Below, piece by piece: positions 10,319 through 21,505 of a stretch of 64,000 nucleotides of DNA. Source of the stretch: Tragulus kanchil (lineage: Eukaryota; Chordata; Mammalia; Artiodactyla; Tragulidae); NCBI GenBank assembly GCA_022376925.1, contig JAIOJX010000030.1, forward strand, positions 174,339,298 to 174,403,297, given 5' to 3'. Under the pieces are notes generated by a model that did not search any database, was not told the origin of the DNA, and saw only the letters and a list, made by a program, of their open reading frames with translations. How positions within the stretch are numbered: position 1 is the first letter of the stretch; every line of letters begins with the position of its first letter. A program made the position numbers and the translations under genes.

Positions 10319-12358
10319 ATGACAATAGGAACATTCGTATCAATAATTACTTTGAATGTAAATGGACTAAATGCTCCAACCAAACGACACAGGCTGGCTG
10401 AATGGATCCAGAAGCAAGACCCATATATATGCTGTTTACAAGAGACCCACTTCAGACCTAGAGACACTCATAGACTGAAAGTGAAAGGCTGGAAAAAGAT
10501 ATTTCATGCAAATGGAAATCAAAAGAAAGCTGGAGTGGCAATCCTCATATCAGACAAAATAGACTTTAAAGTAAAGAAGATTCTAAGAGACAAGGCAGGT
10601 CACTACATCATGATTAAGGGATCTATCCAAGAGGAAGACATAACAGTCATGAATATCTACGCACCCAACACAGGGGCACCTCAATACATAAGACAGGTAC
10701 TTTCAGACATAAAAGAAGAAATCAACAATAACACAATAATAGTAGGAGACTTTAACACTCCTCTCACACCAATGGACAGATCAACAAAACAGAAAATTAA
10801 TAAAGAAACACAAGCCTTAAATGCCACACTGGAAAAGATGGACCTCATCGATATCTGTAGGATGTTCCATCCAAAAGCAGAAGAATACACTTTCTTCTCA
10901 AGCGCTCACGGAACATTCTCCAGGATAGACCACATCTTGGGCCACAAATCTAACCTCAGTCAGTTCAAGAAAACCGAAATTATATCACCCATCTTCTCGG
11001 ACCACAATGCAATGAGACTGGAGATCAACTACCAGAAAAAAAACCCTAAAAACAGAAACACATGGAGATTAAACAATACATACCTAAAAAACCAACTGAT
11101 CATTGAGGAAATCAAAGGAGAAATTAAACAGTTCCTAGAAGAAAATGACAATGAACACACGACAGTGCAAAACCTATGGGATACAGCAAAAGCAGTTCTA
11201 AGAGGGAAATTTATAGCAATACAATCTCACCTCAAGAAACTAGGAAAATATGAAGCAGATGACCTAACCCTCCGCTTAAAACAGTTGGAGAAAGAAAAAC
11301 AAAAGGATCCCAAAGCCAGCAGAAGAAGAGAAATCATAAAGATCAGAGCAGAAATAAATGAGAAAGCAACAAAAGAAACAATAGTAAAGATAAATAAAAC
11401 AAAAAGCTGGTTCTTTGAAAAGGTAAACAAAATTGACAAGCCACTGGCCAGACTCATTAAGAAAAAGAGAGAGAAGAACCAGATCAACAAAATCAAAAAC
11501 GAAAAAGGAGAGATTACAACAGATAATGCAGAAATCCAAAGGATTCTAAGAGACTATTATGAGCAACTCTATAGCAACAAACTGGACAACTTGGAAGAAA
11601 TGGACAGTTTCTTGGACAGGATTAATCTCCCAAGACTGAGCCAGGAAGAAACAGAAACTTTGAACAACCCAATCACAAGCTCAGAAATCAACTTTGTGAT
11701 TAAAAATCTACCCAAAAATAAAAGCCCAGGACCAGATGGCTTCACAGCCGAATTCTACCAAACATTTAAAGAAGAGCTAATGCCTGTCCTTCTAAAACTC
11801 TTTCAAAAAATTGCACAGGAAGGAAAACTCCCAAACACATTCTACGAGGCCACCATCACCCTGATACCCAAACCAGGTAAAGACAAAACAAAAAAGGAAA
11901 ACTATAGGCCAATTTCACTGATGAACTTAGATGCCAAGATCCTCAACAAAATCCTAGCAAACAGAATTCAACGACATGTCAAAAAACTCATACATCGTGA
12001 TCAAGTTGGGTTCATCCCAGGCATGCAAGGCTTCTTCAACATCCGCAAATCAATCAATGTGATACACCATATCAACAAGTTGAAAGACAAAAATCACATG
12101 ATCATCTCAATAGATGCAGAAAAAGCCTTCGACAAAGTACAACATCCATTTATGATCAAAACTCTTCAGAAAATGGGCATAGAAGGAACCTATCTCAACA
12201 TAATAAAAGCCATCTATGAGAAACCTACAGCGAACATTATTGTTAATGGTCAAAAACTGAAAGCATTCCCTCTAAGATCAGGAACAAGACAGGGGTGCCC
12301 ACTTTCACCACTGCTATTCAACATAGTCCTGGAAGTCCTAGCAACAGCAATAAGATAA
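10319..12358 (+). pseudogene. L1 element 1 ORF2: endonuclease and RT up to a nonsense codon
   Basis: The open frame gives 679 residues. The APE-like endonuclease is at about 1-235: LNVNGLNAP near 12-20, catalytic QETHF (E42), GDFNTPL with D144, SDHNAM near 227-232. A linker follows, then RT from about 460: [39 protein letters not shown], and [14 protein letters not shown] just before the stop. TAA at 12356-12358 replaces an expected glutamine; translation stays in the same frame afterwards and reaches the catalytic FADD at 12413-12427. The lesion is repeated in the second copy of block 4. The endonuclease part looks intact; RT activity is excluded as the sequence stands. Confidence 0.95.
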
Positions 12359-12801
12359 GAGAAAGAAATCAAAGGAATCCAGATTGGAAAGGAAGAAGTC
12401 AAGCTCTCTCTTTTTGCAGACGACATGATATTATACATAGAAAATCCCAAAGACACGGTTACAAAGCTACTAGAACTAATCAATGAATTCAGCAAAGTTG
12501 CAGGATATAAAGTCAACACACAGAAGTCACTGGCATTCCTATACACAAACAATGAAAAATCAGAAAATGAAATCAAAGAGGCAATCCCGTTCACCATTGC
12601 AACCAAAAGAATCAAATATCTAGGAATAAACCTACCCAAAGAAACAAAAGAATTGTACACAGAAAATTACAAGACACTCATGAGAGACATTAAAGAAGAC
12701 TTAAACAGATGGAGAGATATTCCATGTTCCTGGATTGGAAGAATCAATATTGTGAAAATGACCATACTACCAAATATCATCTACAGATTCAATGCAATAC
12801 C
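12359..12801 (+). pseudogene. L1 element 1 ORF2: RT core after the nonsense codon, first copy
   Basis: In-frame continuation of the ORF at 10319. It holds [16 protein letters not shown] (RT catalytic aspartates) and the following thumb-side sequence up to FNAIP, where join 4 interrupts it. The open frame 12425-13366 continues across the join back into the earlier [13 protein letters not shown] segment, so that 313-residue frame is a chimera and should not be annotated as a protein. Confidence 0.9.
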
Positions 12802-13531
12802 TGTGATTAAAAATCTACCCAAAAATAAAAGCCCAGGACCAGATGGCTTCACAGCCGAATTCTACCAAACATTTAAAGAAGAGCTAATGCCTGTCCTTCT
12901 AAAACTCTTTCAAAAAATTGCACAGGAAGGAAAACTCCCAAACACATTCTACGAGGCCACCATCACCCTGATACCCAAACCAGGTAAAGACAAAACAAAA
13001 AAGGAAAACTATAGGCCAATTTCACTGATGAACTTAGATGCCAAGATCCTCAACAAAATCCTAGCAAACAGAATTCAACGACATGTCAAAAAACTCATAC
13101 ATCGTGATCAAGTTGGGTTCATCCCAGGCATGCAAGGCTTCTTCAACATCCGCAAATCAATCAATGTGATACACCATATCAACAAGTTGAAAGACAAAAA
13201 TCACATGATCATCTCAATAGATGCAGAAAAAGCCTTCGACAAAGTACAACATCCATTTATGATCAAAACTCTTCAGAAAATGGGCATAGAAGGAACCTAT
13301 CTCAACATAATAAAAGCCATCTATGAGAAACCTACAGCGAACATTATTGTTAATGGTCAAAACTGAAAGCTTTCCCCTCTAAGATCAGGAACAAGACAAG
13401 GGTGCCCACTTTCACCACTGCTATTCAACATAGTCCTGGAAGTCCTAGCAACAGCAATAAGATAAGAGAAAGAAATCAAAGGAATCCAGATTGGAAAGGA
13501 AGAAGTCAAGCTCTCTCTTTTTGCAGACGAC
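12802..13531 (+). pseudogene. L1 element 1 ORF2: second copy of RT fingers/palm
   Basis: Repeats 11695-12424 ([32 protein letters not shown]). A base is missing in the A-run near 13362 relative to the first copy, so the frame breaks at 13366, followed by [14 protein letters not shown] in another frame and the same TAA nonsense codon near 13463. Confidence 0.88.
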
Positions 13532-14542
13532 ATGATATTATACATAGAAAATCCCAAAGACACGGTTACAAAGCTACTAGAACTAATCAATGAATTCAGC
13601 AAAGTTGCAGGATATAAAGTCAACACACAGAAGTCACTGGCATTCCTATACACAAACAATGAAAAATCAGAAAATGAAATCAAAGAGGCAATCCCCTTCA
13701 CCATTGCAACCAAAAGAATCAAATATCTAGGAATAAACCTACCCAAAGAAACAAAAGAATTGTACACAGAAAATTACAAGACACTCATGAGAGACATTAA
13801 AGAAGACTTAAACAGATGGAGAGATATTCCATGTTCCTGGATTGGAAGAATCAATATTGTGAAAATGACCATACTTCCAAATATCATCTACAGATTCAAT
13901 GCAATACCTATTCAACTACCACTGACATTTTTCACAGAACTAGACCAAATAATAACACAGTTCATATGGAAACACAGAAGACCTCGAAGAGCCAAAGCAA
14001 TTCTGAGGAAGAAGAGTGGAGCTGGAGGGATCAGCCTCCCTAACTTCAGACTCTACTACAAAGCAACAGTTATCGAGACAGTATGGTACTGGCACAAAAA
14101 CAGAACTATAGATCAATGGAACAAGACAGAGAACCCAGAGATCAACCCACACACCTATGGGTACCTTATTTTTGATAAAGGAGGAGAAACTATAAAATGG
14201 GACAAAGACAGCCTCTTCAACAAGTGGTGCTGGGAAAATTGGACAGCTACATGCAAAAAAATGAAGTTGGAACATTCCCTGACACCATACACTAAGATCA
14301 ACTCAAAATGGATTAAAGACCTCAACGTAAGACCAGAAACCATCAAACTCTTAGAGGAGAACATAGGCAAAACCCTCAAGGACATAAATCAAAGCAAGAT
14401 CTTCTCTGACCCACCAACTAAAATAGCAGAACTGAAAAGAAAAATGAACATATGGGACCTTATGAAACTTAAAAGCTTTTGTACAGCAAAAGAAATTCCA
14501 AAATGTTCAACAGACACCCCACAGAGTGGGAGAAAATCATAG
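13532..14542 (+). pseudogene. L1 element 1 ORF2: C-terminal half, frameshifted
   Basis: 336 residues open from just after [86 protein letters not shown], ending after [11 protein letters not shown]. At 14495-14510 the sequence is one base shorter than element 2 (compare 49205-49222), shifting the frame; the downstream L1 protein resumes at 14524 in another frame. The same lesion occurs in the second copy of block 5. Confidence 0.92.
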
Positions 14543-16177
14543 CAAATGAAACAACAGACAAAGAATTAATCTCCAAAATCTACAAGCAACTCAGACAACT
14601 CAGCACAGGGAAAATGAGCAGCCCAATCAAAAAATGGGAAAAAGATCTAAAGAGACGCCTCTCCAAAGAGGACATACAAATGGTCCAAAAATACATGAAA
14701 CGATGCTCAACCTCGCTTATTATTAGAGAAATGTAAATCAAAACCACAATGAGATACCACCTCACACCTGTCAGAATGGCCATCATCAACAAATCGACAG
14801 ACAACAAATGCTGGAGAGGATGTGGAGAAAAGGGAACCCTCTTGCATTGCTGGTGGGAATGTCAATTGATACAACCTCTATGGAAGACAATATGGAGATT
14901 CCTTAAAAAACTAAAAATAGAAGCACCCTATGACCCAGCAATCCCACTATTAGGCCTATATCCTGATGAAATCAAAACTGAAAGAGGCACCTGTACCCCA
15001 ATGTTCATTGCAGCTCTCTATACAATAGCCAGAACATGGAAGCAACCTAGATGTCCATCGACAAATGAATGGATCCAGAAGACCTCAAACAAAGCAATTC
15101 TGAGGAAGAAGAGTGGAGCTGGAGGATCAGCCTCCCTAACTTCAGACTCTACTACAAAGCAACAGTTATCGAGACAGTATGGTACTGGCACAAAAACAGA
15201 ACTATAGATCAATGGAACAAGACAGAGAACCCAGAGATCAACCCACACACCTATGGGTACCTTATTTTTGATAAAGGAGGAGAAACTATAAAATGGGACA
15301 AAGACAGCCTCTTCAACAAGTGGTGCTGGGAAAATTGGACAGCTACATGCAAAAAAATGAAGTTGGAACATTCCCTGACACCATACACTAAGATCAACTC
15401 AAAATGGATTAAAGACCTCAACGTAAGACCAGAAACCATCAAACTCTTAGAGGAGAACATAGGCAAAACCCTCAAGGACATAAATCAAAGCAAGATCTTC
15501 TCTGACCCACCAACTAAAATAGCAGAACTGAAAAGAAAAATGAACATATGGGACCTTATGAAACTTAAAAGCTTTTGTACAGCAAAAGAAATTCCAAAAT
15601 GTTCAACAGACACCCCACAGAGTGGGAGAAAATCATAGCAAATGAAACAACAGACAAAGAATTAATCTCCAAAATCTACAAGCAACTCAGACAACTCAGC
15701 ACAGGGAAAATGAGCAGCCCAATCAAAAAATGGGAAAAAGATCTAAAGAGACGCCTCTCCAAAGAGGACATACAAATGGTCCAAAAATACATGAAACGAT
15801 GCTCAACCTCGCTTATTATTAGAGAAATGTAAATCAAAACCACAATGAGATACCACCTCACACCTGTCAGAATGGCCATCATCAACAAATCGACAGACAA
15901 CAAATGCTGGAGAGGATGTGGAGAAAAGGGAACCCTCTTGCATTGCTGGTGGGAATGTCAATTGATACAACCTCTATGGAAGACAATATGGAGATTCCTT
16001 AAAAAACTAAAAATAGAAGCACCCTATGACCCAGCAATCCCACTATTAGGCCTATATCCTGATGAAATCAAAACTGAAAGAGGCACCTGTACCCCAATGT
16101 TCATTGCAGCTCTCTATACAATAGCCAGAACATGGAAGCAACCTAGATGTCCATCGACAAATGAATGGATCCAGAAG
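13979..16177. repeat. Tandem block 5: ~13979-15079 repeated at ~15080-16177
   Basis: Offset 1,097 falling to 1,096. The start of the second copy is garbled (gacctcaaacaaagc instead of gacctcgaagagccaaagc) and then lacks a g in ggaggatcagcc, but is otherwise near-identical. It covers the C-terminal half of L1 ORF2. Confidence 0.93.
14524..15079 (+). pseudogene. L1 element 1 ORF2 C-terminus, first copy
   Basis: Contains [18 protein letters not shown], then a TAA at 14734-14736 where element 2 has CAA (gaaatgtaaatc against gaaatgcaaatt), then [19 protein letters not shown] and the cysteine-rich segment [20 protein letters not shown]. Join 5 cuts it at EWIQK. The open frame 14749-15207 runs over the join and its last ~40 residues are out-of-frame junk. 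Confidence 0.9.
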
Positions 16178-16339
16178 CTCTGGTACATATATACAATGGA
16201 ATACTACTCAGCTGTTAAAAGAAATGCAGAAGACTCAGTCCTAATGAGGTGGCTGGCTCTAGAACCTATCATAAAAAGTGAAGTAAGTCAAAAAGAGAAA
16301 GACAAGTATAGTATACTAACTCATATATATGTGATCTAG
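15080..16339 (+). pseudogene. L1 element 1 ORF2 C-terminus, second copy, to the natural stop
   Basis: Repeats the segment from AKAILRKK onward with the same frameshift and TAA lesions. It then continues past the join point into the natural C-terminus: [31 protein letters not shown] and the terminal THIYVI with TAG at 16337-16339. The cysteine-rich C-terminal segment (C-x3-C-x7-H-x4-C pattern in [18 protein letters not shown]) is the ORF2 zinc-knuckle-like domain known to be needed for retrotransposition in other L1s. Confidence 0.92.
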
Positions 16340-16670
16340 TAAGATGGTCATGATAACACACACAGTGAACTCATGAAAAAACAGAGAATAGACATAAAGA
16401 CATTGTGGAGACCGAACAATGGGAGGGAGTAACATGGGAACCTATACTGTCATGTGTAGAAAAGATAGCTATTGTCATTGTGCTAGGGGAATAGGAGTAC
16501 CTACAACCACTTGGAGCAATGGTCTGGAGGGATGGGGGGGGAACCTGGGTGGGGGGGTCAAGGGATAAGCATCTGATTGATCTGGGAAAAAACATGTACA
16601 AAAACAAATAAATAAATAAATAAAAAAATTTTTAAAAAAAAATGAAAAAAAAAAAAAAAAAGAAAGAAAA
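16340..16670 (+). other. L1 element 1 3'UTR and A-rich tail, first copy
   Basis: Follows the ORF2 stop. It has a G-rich tract at 16528-16557, AAATAA repeats near 16605-16625 and a long A-run to about 16661. The version at 17568-17892 agrees better with element 2 and is preferred. Confidence 0.85.
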
Positions 16671-16681
16671 ACATGTAGAGC

Positions 16682-17112
16682 TGGCCAGCATTTATTAAGT
16701 GACTACAATGTATCTGGCCTGTATACTAAATTTATAAACATTTGACTTTTTTTTTTTAATTTTGGCCTCTTTTATTTATTTTATTTTTATTTTCATCTAT
16801 GTTTATTCTTTGGCCCGTGTGGGCCTCCCATCGCAGTGGCCCCTCCCGTTGCAGAGCACTAGCTCTGGGCACACACGCTCCAGAGCGCTGGCTCCTAAGT
16901 GGACACATCGGTCCAGCCGCTCCACAGCACATGGGATCTTCCCAGGCCAGGGATCGAACCGATGCCCCTTGAAATGCAAGGTGGACTCTCCACCCACTGG
17001 ATCACCAGGAAAGCCCCAGCATTTAACTTTTTACAGACATTATTTCGTTTAACGCTCACAGCATCCCTAGGAAGCAAATGTCTTTAGATCATAGATGTGA
17101 AATCTGAGGCTT
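16682..17112 (+). repeat. MIR split by a SINE, first copy, cut off by join 6
   Basis: 16687-16738 and 17032-17112 read as one MIR: cagcatttattaagtgacta, then ttacagacattatttcg, gctcacagcatccc, gaaatctgaggctta. The SINE at 16751-17019 sits between them. MIRs are shared by all mammals, so it is the oldest element of this nest. Confidence 0.8.
16739..17031 (-). mobile_element. SINE family A inserted in a MIR, first copy
   Basis: Minus-strand tRNA-Glu-type SINE: reverse tail at the left (T-run, ttttcatctatgtttattc), B-box complement ggatcgaacc, head complement cactggatcaccagg. Direct repeats catttgactttt (16739-16750) and catttaactttt (17020-17031) are its target-site duplication with one mismatch. 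Confidence 0.88.
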
Positions 17113-17567
17113 AACAAATCGACAGACAACAAATGCTGGAGAGGATGTGGAGAAAGGGAACCCTCTTGCATTGCTGGTGGGAATGTCAATTGATACAACC
17201 TCTATGGAAGACAATATGGAGATTCCTTAAAAAACTAAAAATAGAAGCACCCTATGACCCAGCAATCCCACTATTAGGCCTATATCCTGATGAAATCAAA
17301 ACTGAAAGAGGCACCTGTACCCCAATGTTCATTGCAGCTCTCTATACAATAGCCAGAACATGGAAGCAACCTAGATGTCCATCGACAAATGAATGGATCC
17401 AGAAGCTCTGGTACATATATACAATGGAATACTACTCAGCTGTTAAAAGAAATGCAGAAGACTCAGTCCTAATGAGGTGGCTGGCTCTAGAACCTATCAT
17501 AAAAAGTGAAGTAAGTCAAAAAGAGAAAGACAAGTATAGTATACTAACTCATATATATGTGATCTAG
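17113..17567 (+). pseudogene. L1 element 1 ORF2 C-terminus, third occurrence
   Basis: Block 6 begins inside ORF2, so the cysteine-rich segment ([12 protein letters not shown]) and the C-terminus to THIYVI occur again. The 144-residue frame from 17133 starts in join-altered sequence (an A is missing in agaaaggg), so its first residues are not the L1 frame. Confidence 0.9.
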
Positions 17568-17756
17568 TAAGATGGTCATGATAACACACACAGTGAACTC
17601 ATGAAAAAACAGAGAATAGACATAAAGACATTGTGGAGACCGAACAATGGGAGGGAGTAACATGGGAACCTATACTGTCATGTGTAGAAAAGATAGCTAT
17701 TGTCATTGTGCTAGGGGAATAGGAGTACCTACAACCACTTGGAGCAATGGTCTGGA

Positions 17757-17788
17757 GGGATGGGCGGGGAACCTGGGTGGGGGGAGGG
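17757..17788 (+). promoter_or_regulatory. G-rich tract (possible quadruplex) in L1 3'UTR
   Basis: Several runs of three or more G within ~30 bases (ggagggatgggcgggg, gggtggggggaggg). Conserved G-quadruplex-forming tracts are known in L1 3'UTRs of mammals. The equivalents here are 16528-16557 and 50168-50201. Confidence 0.6.
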
Positions 17789-17912
17789 TCAAGGGATATG
17801 CATCTGATTGATCTGGGAACATACATGTACAAAAACAAATAAATAAATAAATAAATAAATTTTTAAAAAAAAATGAAAAAAAAAAAAAAAAAGAAAGAAA
17901 AACATGTAGAGC

Positions 17913-18420
17913 TGGCCAGCATTTATTAAGTGACTACAATGTATCTGGCCTGTATACTAAATTTATAAACATTTGACTTTTTTTTTTTAATTTTGGCCTC
18001 TTTTATTTATTTTATTTTTATTTTCATCTATGTTTATTCTTTGGCCCGTGTGGGCCTCCCATCGCAGTGGCCCCTCCCGTTGCAGAGCACTAGCTCTGGG
18101 CACACACGCTCCAGAGCGCTGGCTCCTAAGTGGACACATCGGTCCAGCCGCTCCACAGCACATGGGATCTTCCCAGGCCAGGGATCGAACCGATGCCCCT
18201 TGAAATGCAAGGTGGACTCTCCACCCACTGGATCACCAGGAAAGCCCCAGCATTTAACTTTTTACAGACATTATTTCGTTTAACGCTCACAGCATCCCTA
18301 GGAAGCAAATGTCTTTAGATCATAGATGTGAAATCTGAGGCTTAGGTAGGCGAGAGCCCTGAGGTCACATAGATGATATCCAGAAGGATGTGATCTGTTC
18401 ATGTAATTTCAGGGCTCAAG
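17913..18420 (+). repeat. MIR split by a SINE, second copy with natural right end
   Basis: MIR halves at about 17918-17969 and 18263-18420, interrupted by the SINE. The right part goes beyond the duplicated block through aggtcacatagatgatatcc, typical of the MIR core end. Confidence 0.8.
17970..18262 (-). mobile_element. SINE family A in MIR, second copy
   Basis: Identical in structure to 16739-17031, with target-site duplication catttgactttt / catttaactttt at 17970-17981 and 18251-18262. Confidence 0.88.
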
Positions 18421-18714
18421 CTATTAGTATTGCTCCCCTAGTAGGTAACCTTAAATCCTCCAACTCTGTTCATTCACCCTGAGTCAATCTTCTGGGTAGC
18501 AGACAGTCTCCCAAATGACATTCTTGAATTGTTATCATTCAGACCATAGATTACTTTTTTTATAAGTGATAGATGCAGGCTCCATAGGAGACCAGGAGAC
18601 ATGCAGCCCACACACCTCACTCCTGTAGTTCTGGAGGACTCAGTCAGCTTTCACCAGAGATGAGATGCTCCATCTTCAAGTTTATACAAACAGAGAAATA
18701 ACATAGGTTTTATA
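18421..18714. other. Unrecognised sequence
   Basis: No gene or named repeat recognised. Confidence 0.35.
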
Positions 18715-18857
18715 ATCTCATTCAATCATCCACTCATTCATTGATTTACTTTTCTCTATCCATTTATTTTTTCATTCATCTATCTAGTTATTCATATATT
18801 GATCTATTTATTCATCAAGTCATTAATTTTTCCAATCATTTATTCAATATTTCAGTC
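18715..18857. repeat. Degenerate TTCA/ATCT tetranucleotide repeat
   Basis: Irregular iterations of attca, atcatc and tttatt over ~140 bp (for example ccactcattcattgattt). An eroded microsatellite. Confidence 0.7.
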
Positions 18858-19190
18858 AAAAAATATTTTCTGAATCCTTATTTTGTGCCATAAATCTTCC
18901 TAGAAGCTGTGATACAGAACTAACAAAACAGAACAGCTCTGCCTTCATGGAGCATAGTTCTACAGGTAAAGGCAATAAAAACAATAAAAATATGCAAAAT
19001 ATATAGCAAAATAATCTGTAGTTAGTGTAGTTAGTAAAAAAAAAAAAAAAAGAGAGAGAAGAAACAGGATGTGGAATGAGCCAATGGTGTGTAGAATGCA
19101 GGTGGTAAAAGTTTAGATAGATGACTACAGAAGCCTTAGTTGAAAAGGTGATTTCTGAGGTGACTTTCAAAATTAAAGACTTTTAATTTA
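18858..19190 (+). repeat. Ancient mammalian repeat, family not assigned
   Basis: Has the widespread layout ccttattttgtgccat, tagaagctgtgatacagaac, gctctgccttcatggagc, then an AT-rich part, then ggtgatttctgaggtgac. The same layout returns at 50800-51290. I recognise the pattern as an old interspersed repeat but cannot name it from memory. An A-run lies at about 19036-19051. Confidence 0.5.
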
Positions 19191-20393
19191 AAAGGGCTGT
19201 GGAGAACCCTTTCTCCCGAGACAAGGGGCACAGCCCCCTCGCCTGTCACACATCACGCATTCCTGGAGAATCTGGTGCTAAACCATTCGCAGACTACCTG
19301 CTTCTGGGTAGGGGTATCGTAAGTAACAGAGCTGCTCCCTCGCTGTAATCTATTGAATGTCAGCCCTGGACACAATGGTTTGTAAAAGACAAAAAAGAAG
19401 AAAACATAAATAAATAAAATCAAAGACTTAACAGGACAAAGGAAGCAAATGAAAAATACTGAAGCACATGTGTGTGTGTGTGTGTATACGCCTATGAACA
19501 CACATACATCTATATACATGAGTATACATGTACCTAAGTATGTATATATGTACTGTGTCTGTACATATATATGTCACTCTATTCCCTCCTTCACTGCAAA
19601 TGTTGCTACTAAATATACAGGTACAGATGCCTATATAAACATGCCTGTCTTTGTCAGCTGAATTAAATGGTGCTTAGTGATACTGTTGATTTTAGTCTTG
19701 GGTAAGGATAGGATCAGAAAGAGTATATGAACGGACACTAATCACCCTTAAAGTAGGACTGACTTCTGGCCATGGCATTCCAAGTAATGCTTATCGGGAC
19801 GGAGACTGGCTCAGAGAGTGACATGATCTAACTCATCTATATTTCTACTTTGAGGATGTAGGAATCCTGAGATGTAAAGAGTTAAGGCTCTTCGCACCAT
19901 CCCCATCTCTTCCTGGAATCGCATCTCAACTGGACCTCCATACGTAAGAGACACAGAACCCTGAGCAAGGTGTTATATTTCAAAGTCTTGCATGCTGCTG
20001 CATAGACATGTCTGATTAAGAAACTGAAAAATAATCAAACTAGCTCAAATCCCTAGCATTCAAATGTCACCTGGATTGAAATCTCTGCCTTTCCCAACAA
20101 TGTTATTCCTGCATCTCCTTTCTATCTGTTCTGTCAGCAAGGAACTGCATTTGAAACCAATAGTAAGCCTCTCTGGCTTTGAAAACTAGCTTGCCATTGA
20201 GAAAAGTGGAGGTAATTACTTACATGAAGTGACTAAACAACCAAGGGAATGGTGCTAATATATTGGCTTTACTGTAATAGGGCTTTGTTGGTCCCTTGGT
20301 GAGACACTGTGTAATACACAAAAGGCAAATCCACAGCTTAGAAATGTCAAAATACCGGCCCACCAAAGGATTTATGACATCTTAATGAGCTAT
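19191..20393. other. Unrecognised sequence with a TG/TA microsatellite
   Basis: No gene recognised. A (TG)n/TA-rich tract lies at about 19467-19560 (and 20575-20668 in the copy). The small open frames there are microsatellite translations. Confidence 0.45.
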
Positions 20394-21505
20394 TTCGCAG
20401 ACTACCTGCTTCTGGGTAGGGGTATCGTAAGTAACAGAGCTGCTCCCTCGCTGTAATCTATTGAATGTCAGCCCTGGACACAATGGTTTGTAAAAGACAA
20501 AAAAGAAGAAAACATAAATAAATAAAATCAAAGACTTAACAGGACAAAGGAAGCAAATGAAAAATACTGAAGCACATGTGTGTGTGTGTGTGTATACGCC
20601 TATGAACACACATACATCTATATACATGAGTATACATGTACCTAAGTATGTATATATGTACTGTGTCTGTACATATATATGTCACTCTATTCCCTCCTTC
20701 ACTGCAAATGTTGCTACTAAATATACAGGTACAGATGCCTATATAAACATGCCTGTCTTTGTCAGCTGAATTAAATGGTGCTTAGTGATACTGTTGATTT
20801 TAGTCTTGGGTAAGGATAGGATCAGAAAGAGTATATGAACGGACACTAATCACCCTTAAAGTAGGACTGACTTCTGGCCATGGCATTCCAAGTAATGCTT
20901 ATCGGGACGGAGACTGGCTCAGAGAGTGACATGATCTAACTCATCTATATTTCTACTTTGAGGATGTAGGAATCCTGAGATGTAAAGAGTTAAGGCTCTT
21001 CGCACCATCCCCATCTCTTCCTGGAATCGCATCTCAACTGGACCTCCATACGTAAGAGACACAGAACCCTGAGCAAGGTGTTATATTTCAAAGTCTTGCA
21101 TGCTGCTGCATAGACATGTCTGATTAAGAAACTGAAAAATAATCAAACTAGCTCAAATCCCTAGCATTCAAATGTCACCTGGATTGAAATCTCTGCCTTT
21201 CCCAACAATGTTATTCCTGCATCTCCTTTCTATCTGTTCTGTCAGCAAGGAACTGCATTTGAAACCAATAGTAAGCCTCTCTGGCTTTGAAAACTAGCTT
21301 GCCATTGAGAAAAGTGGAGGTAATTACTTACATGAAGTGACTAAACAACCAAGGGAATGGTGCTAATATATTGGCTTTACTGTAATAGGGCTTTGTTGGT
21401 CCCTTGGTGAGACACTGTGTAATACACAAAAGGCAAATCCACAGCTTAGAAATGTCAAAATACCGGCCCACCAAAGGATTTATGACATCTTAATGAGCTA
21501 TTTCG
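19286..21505. repeat. Tandem block 7: 19286-20393 repeated at 20394-21505
   Basis: Offset 1,108, no recognised gene inside. The join shares ttcg between the two ends (tatttcg/cagac against natural tatttcgggaag). The two copies look virtually identical by eye, the cleanest of the 19 blocks. Confidence 0.95.

Larger units (their letters stand above)
11695..13908. repeat. Tandem block 4: 11695-12801 repeated at 12802-13908
   Basis: Offset 1,107, wholly inside L1 ORF2. Differences are few: aaaaactgaaagcattcc/aaaactgaaagctttccc, acaggggtgcc/acaagggtgcc, atcccgttc/atccccttc, actacc/acttcc. The join shares a single t between the two ends. Because 1,107 is divisible by three, the join keeps the reading frame. 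Confidence 0.95.
5282..17892 (+). mobile_element. L1 element 1, near full-length L1-BT type, inactive
   Basis: Order along the plus strand: GC-rich 5'UTR (from 5282 and again 6453), T-rich 5'UTR, ORF1 (8157 and 9369), ORF2 (10319 onward), 3'UTR with a G-rich tract and an A-rich tail ending near 17892. Five tandem blocks (2-6) inflate it; counting each once gives roughly 6.8 kb, a plausible full length. Inactivating changes: a frameshift in ORF1 at ~10039; a TAA nonsense codon in RT at 12356-12358; a 1-base loss in the C-terminal part near 14495; a TAA in the C-terminal part at 14736 (15832 in the copy). Each ORF2 lesion is present in both copies of its block, so these are probably genuine decay. 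No target-site duplication found. Confidence 0.93.
15884..18344. repeat. Tandem block 6: 15884-17112 repeated at 17113-18344
   Basis: Offset 1,229-1,231, the longest block. It includes the ORF2 C-terminus, L1 3'UTR, poly(A), part of a MIR and a whole SINE. Differences: agaaaaggg/agaaaggg close to the second start; G-tract and A-tract differences in the 3'UTR (gggataagc/gggatatgc, gggaaaaaacatg/gggaacatacatg), where element 2 agrees with the second copy. Confidence 0.95.
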
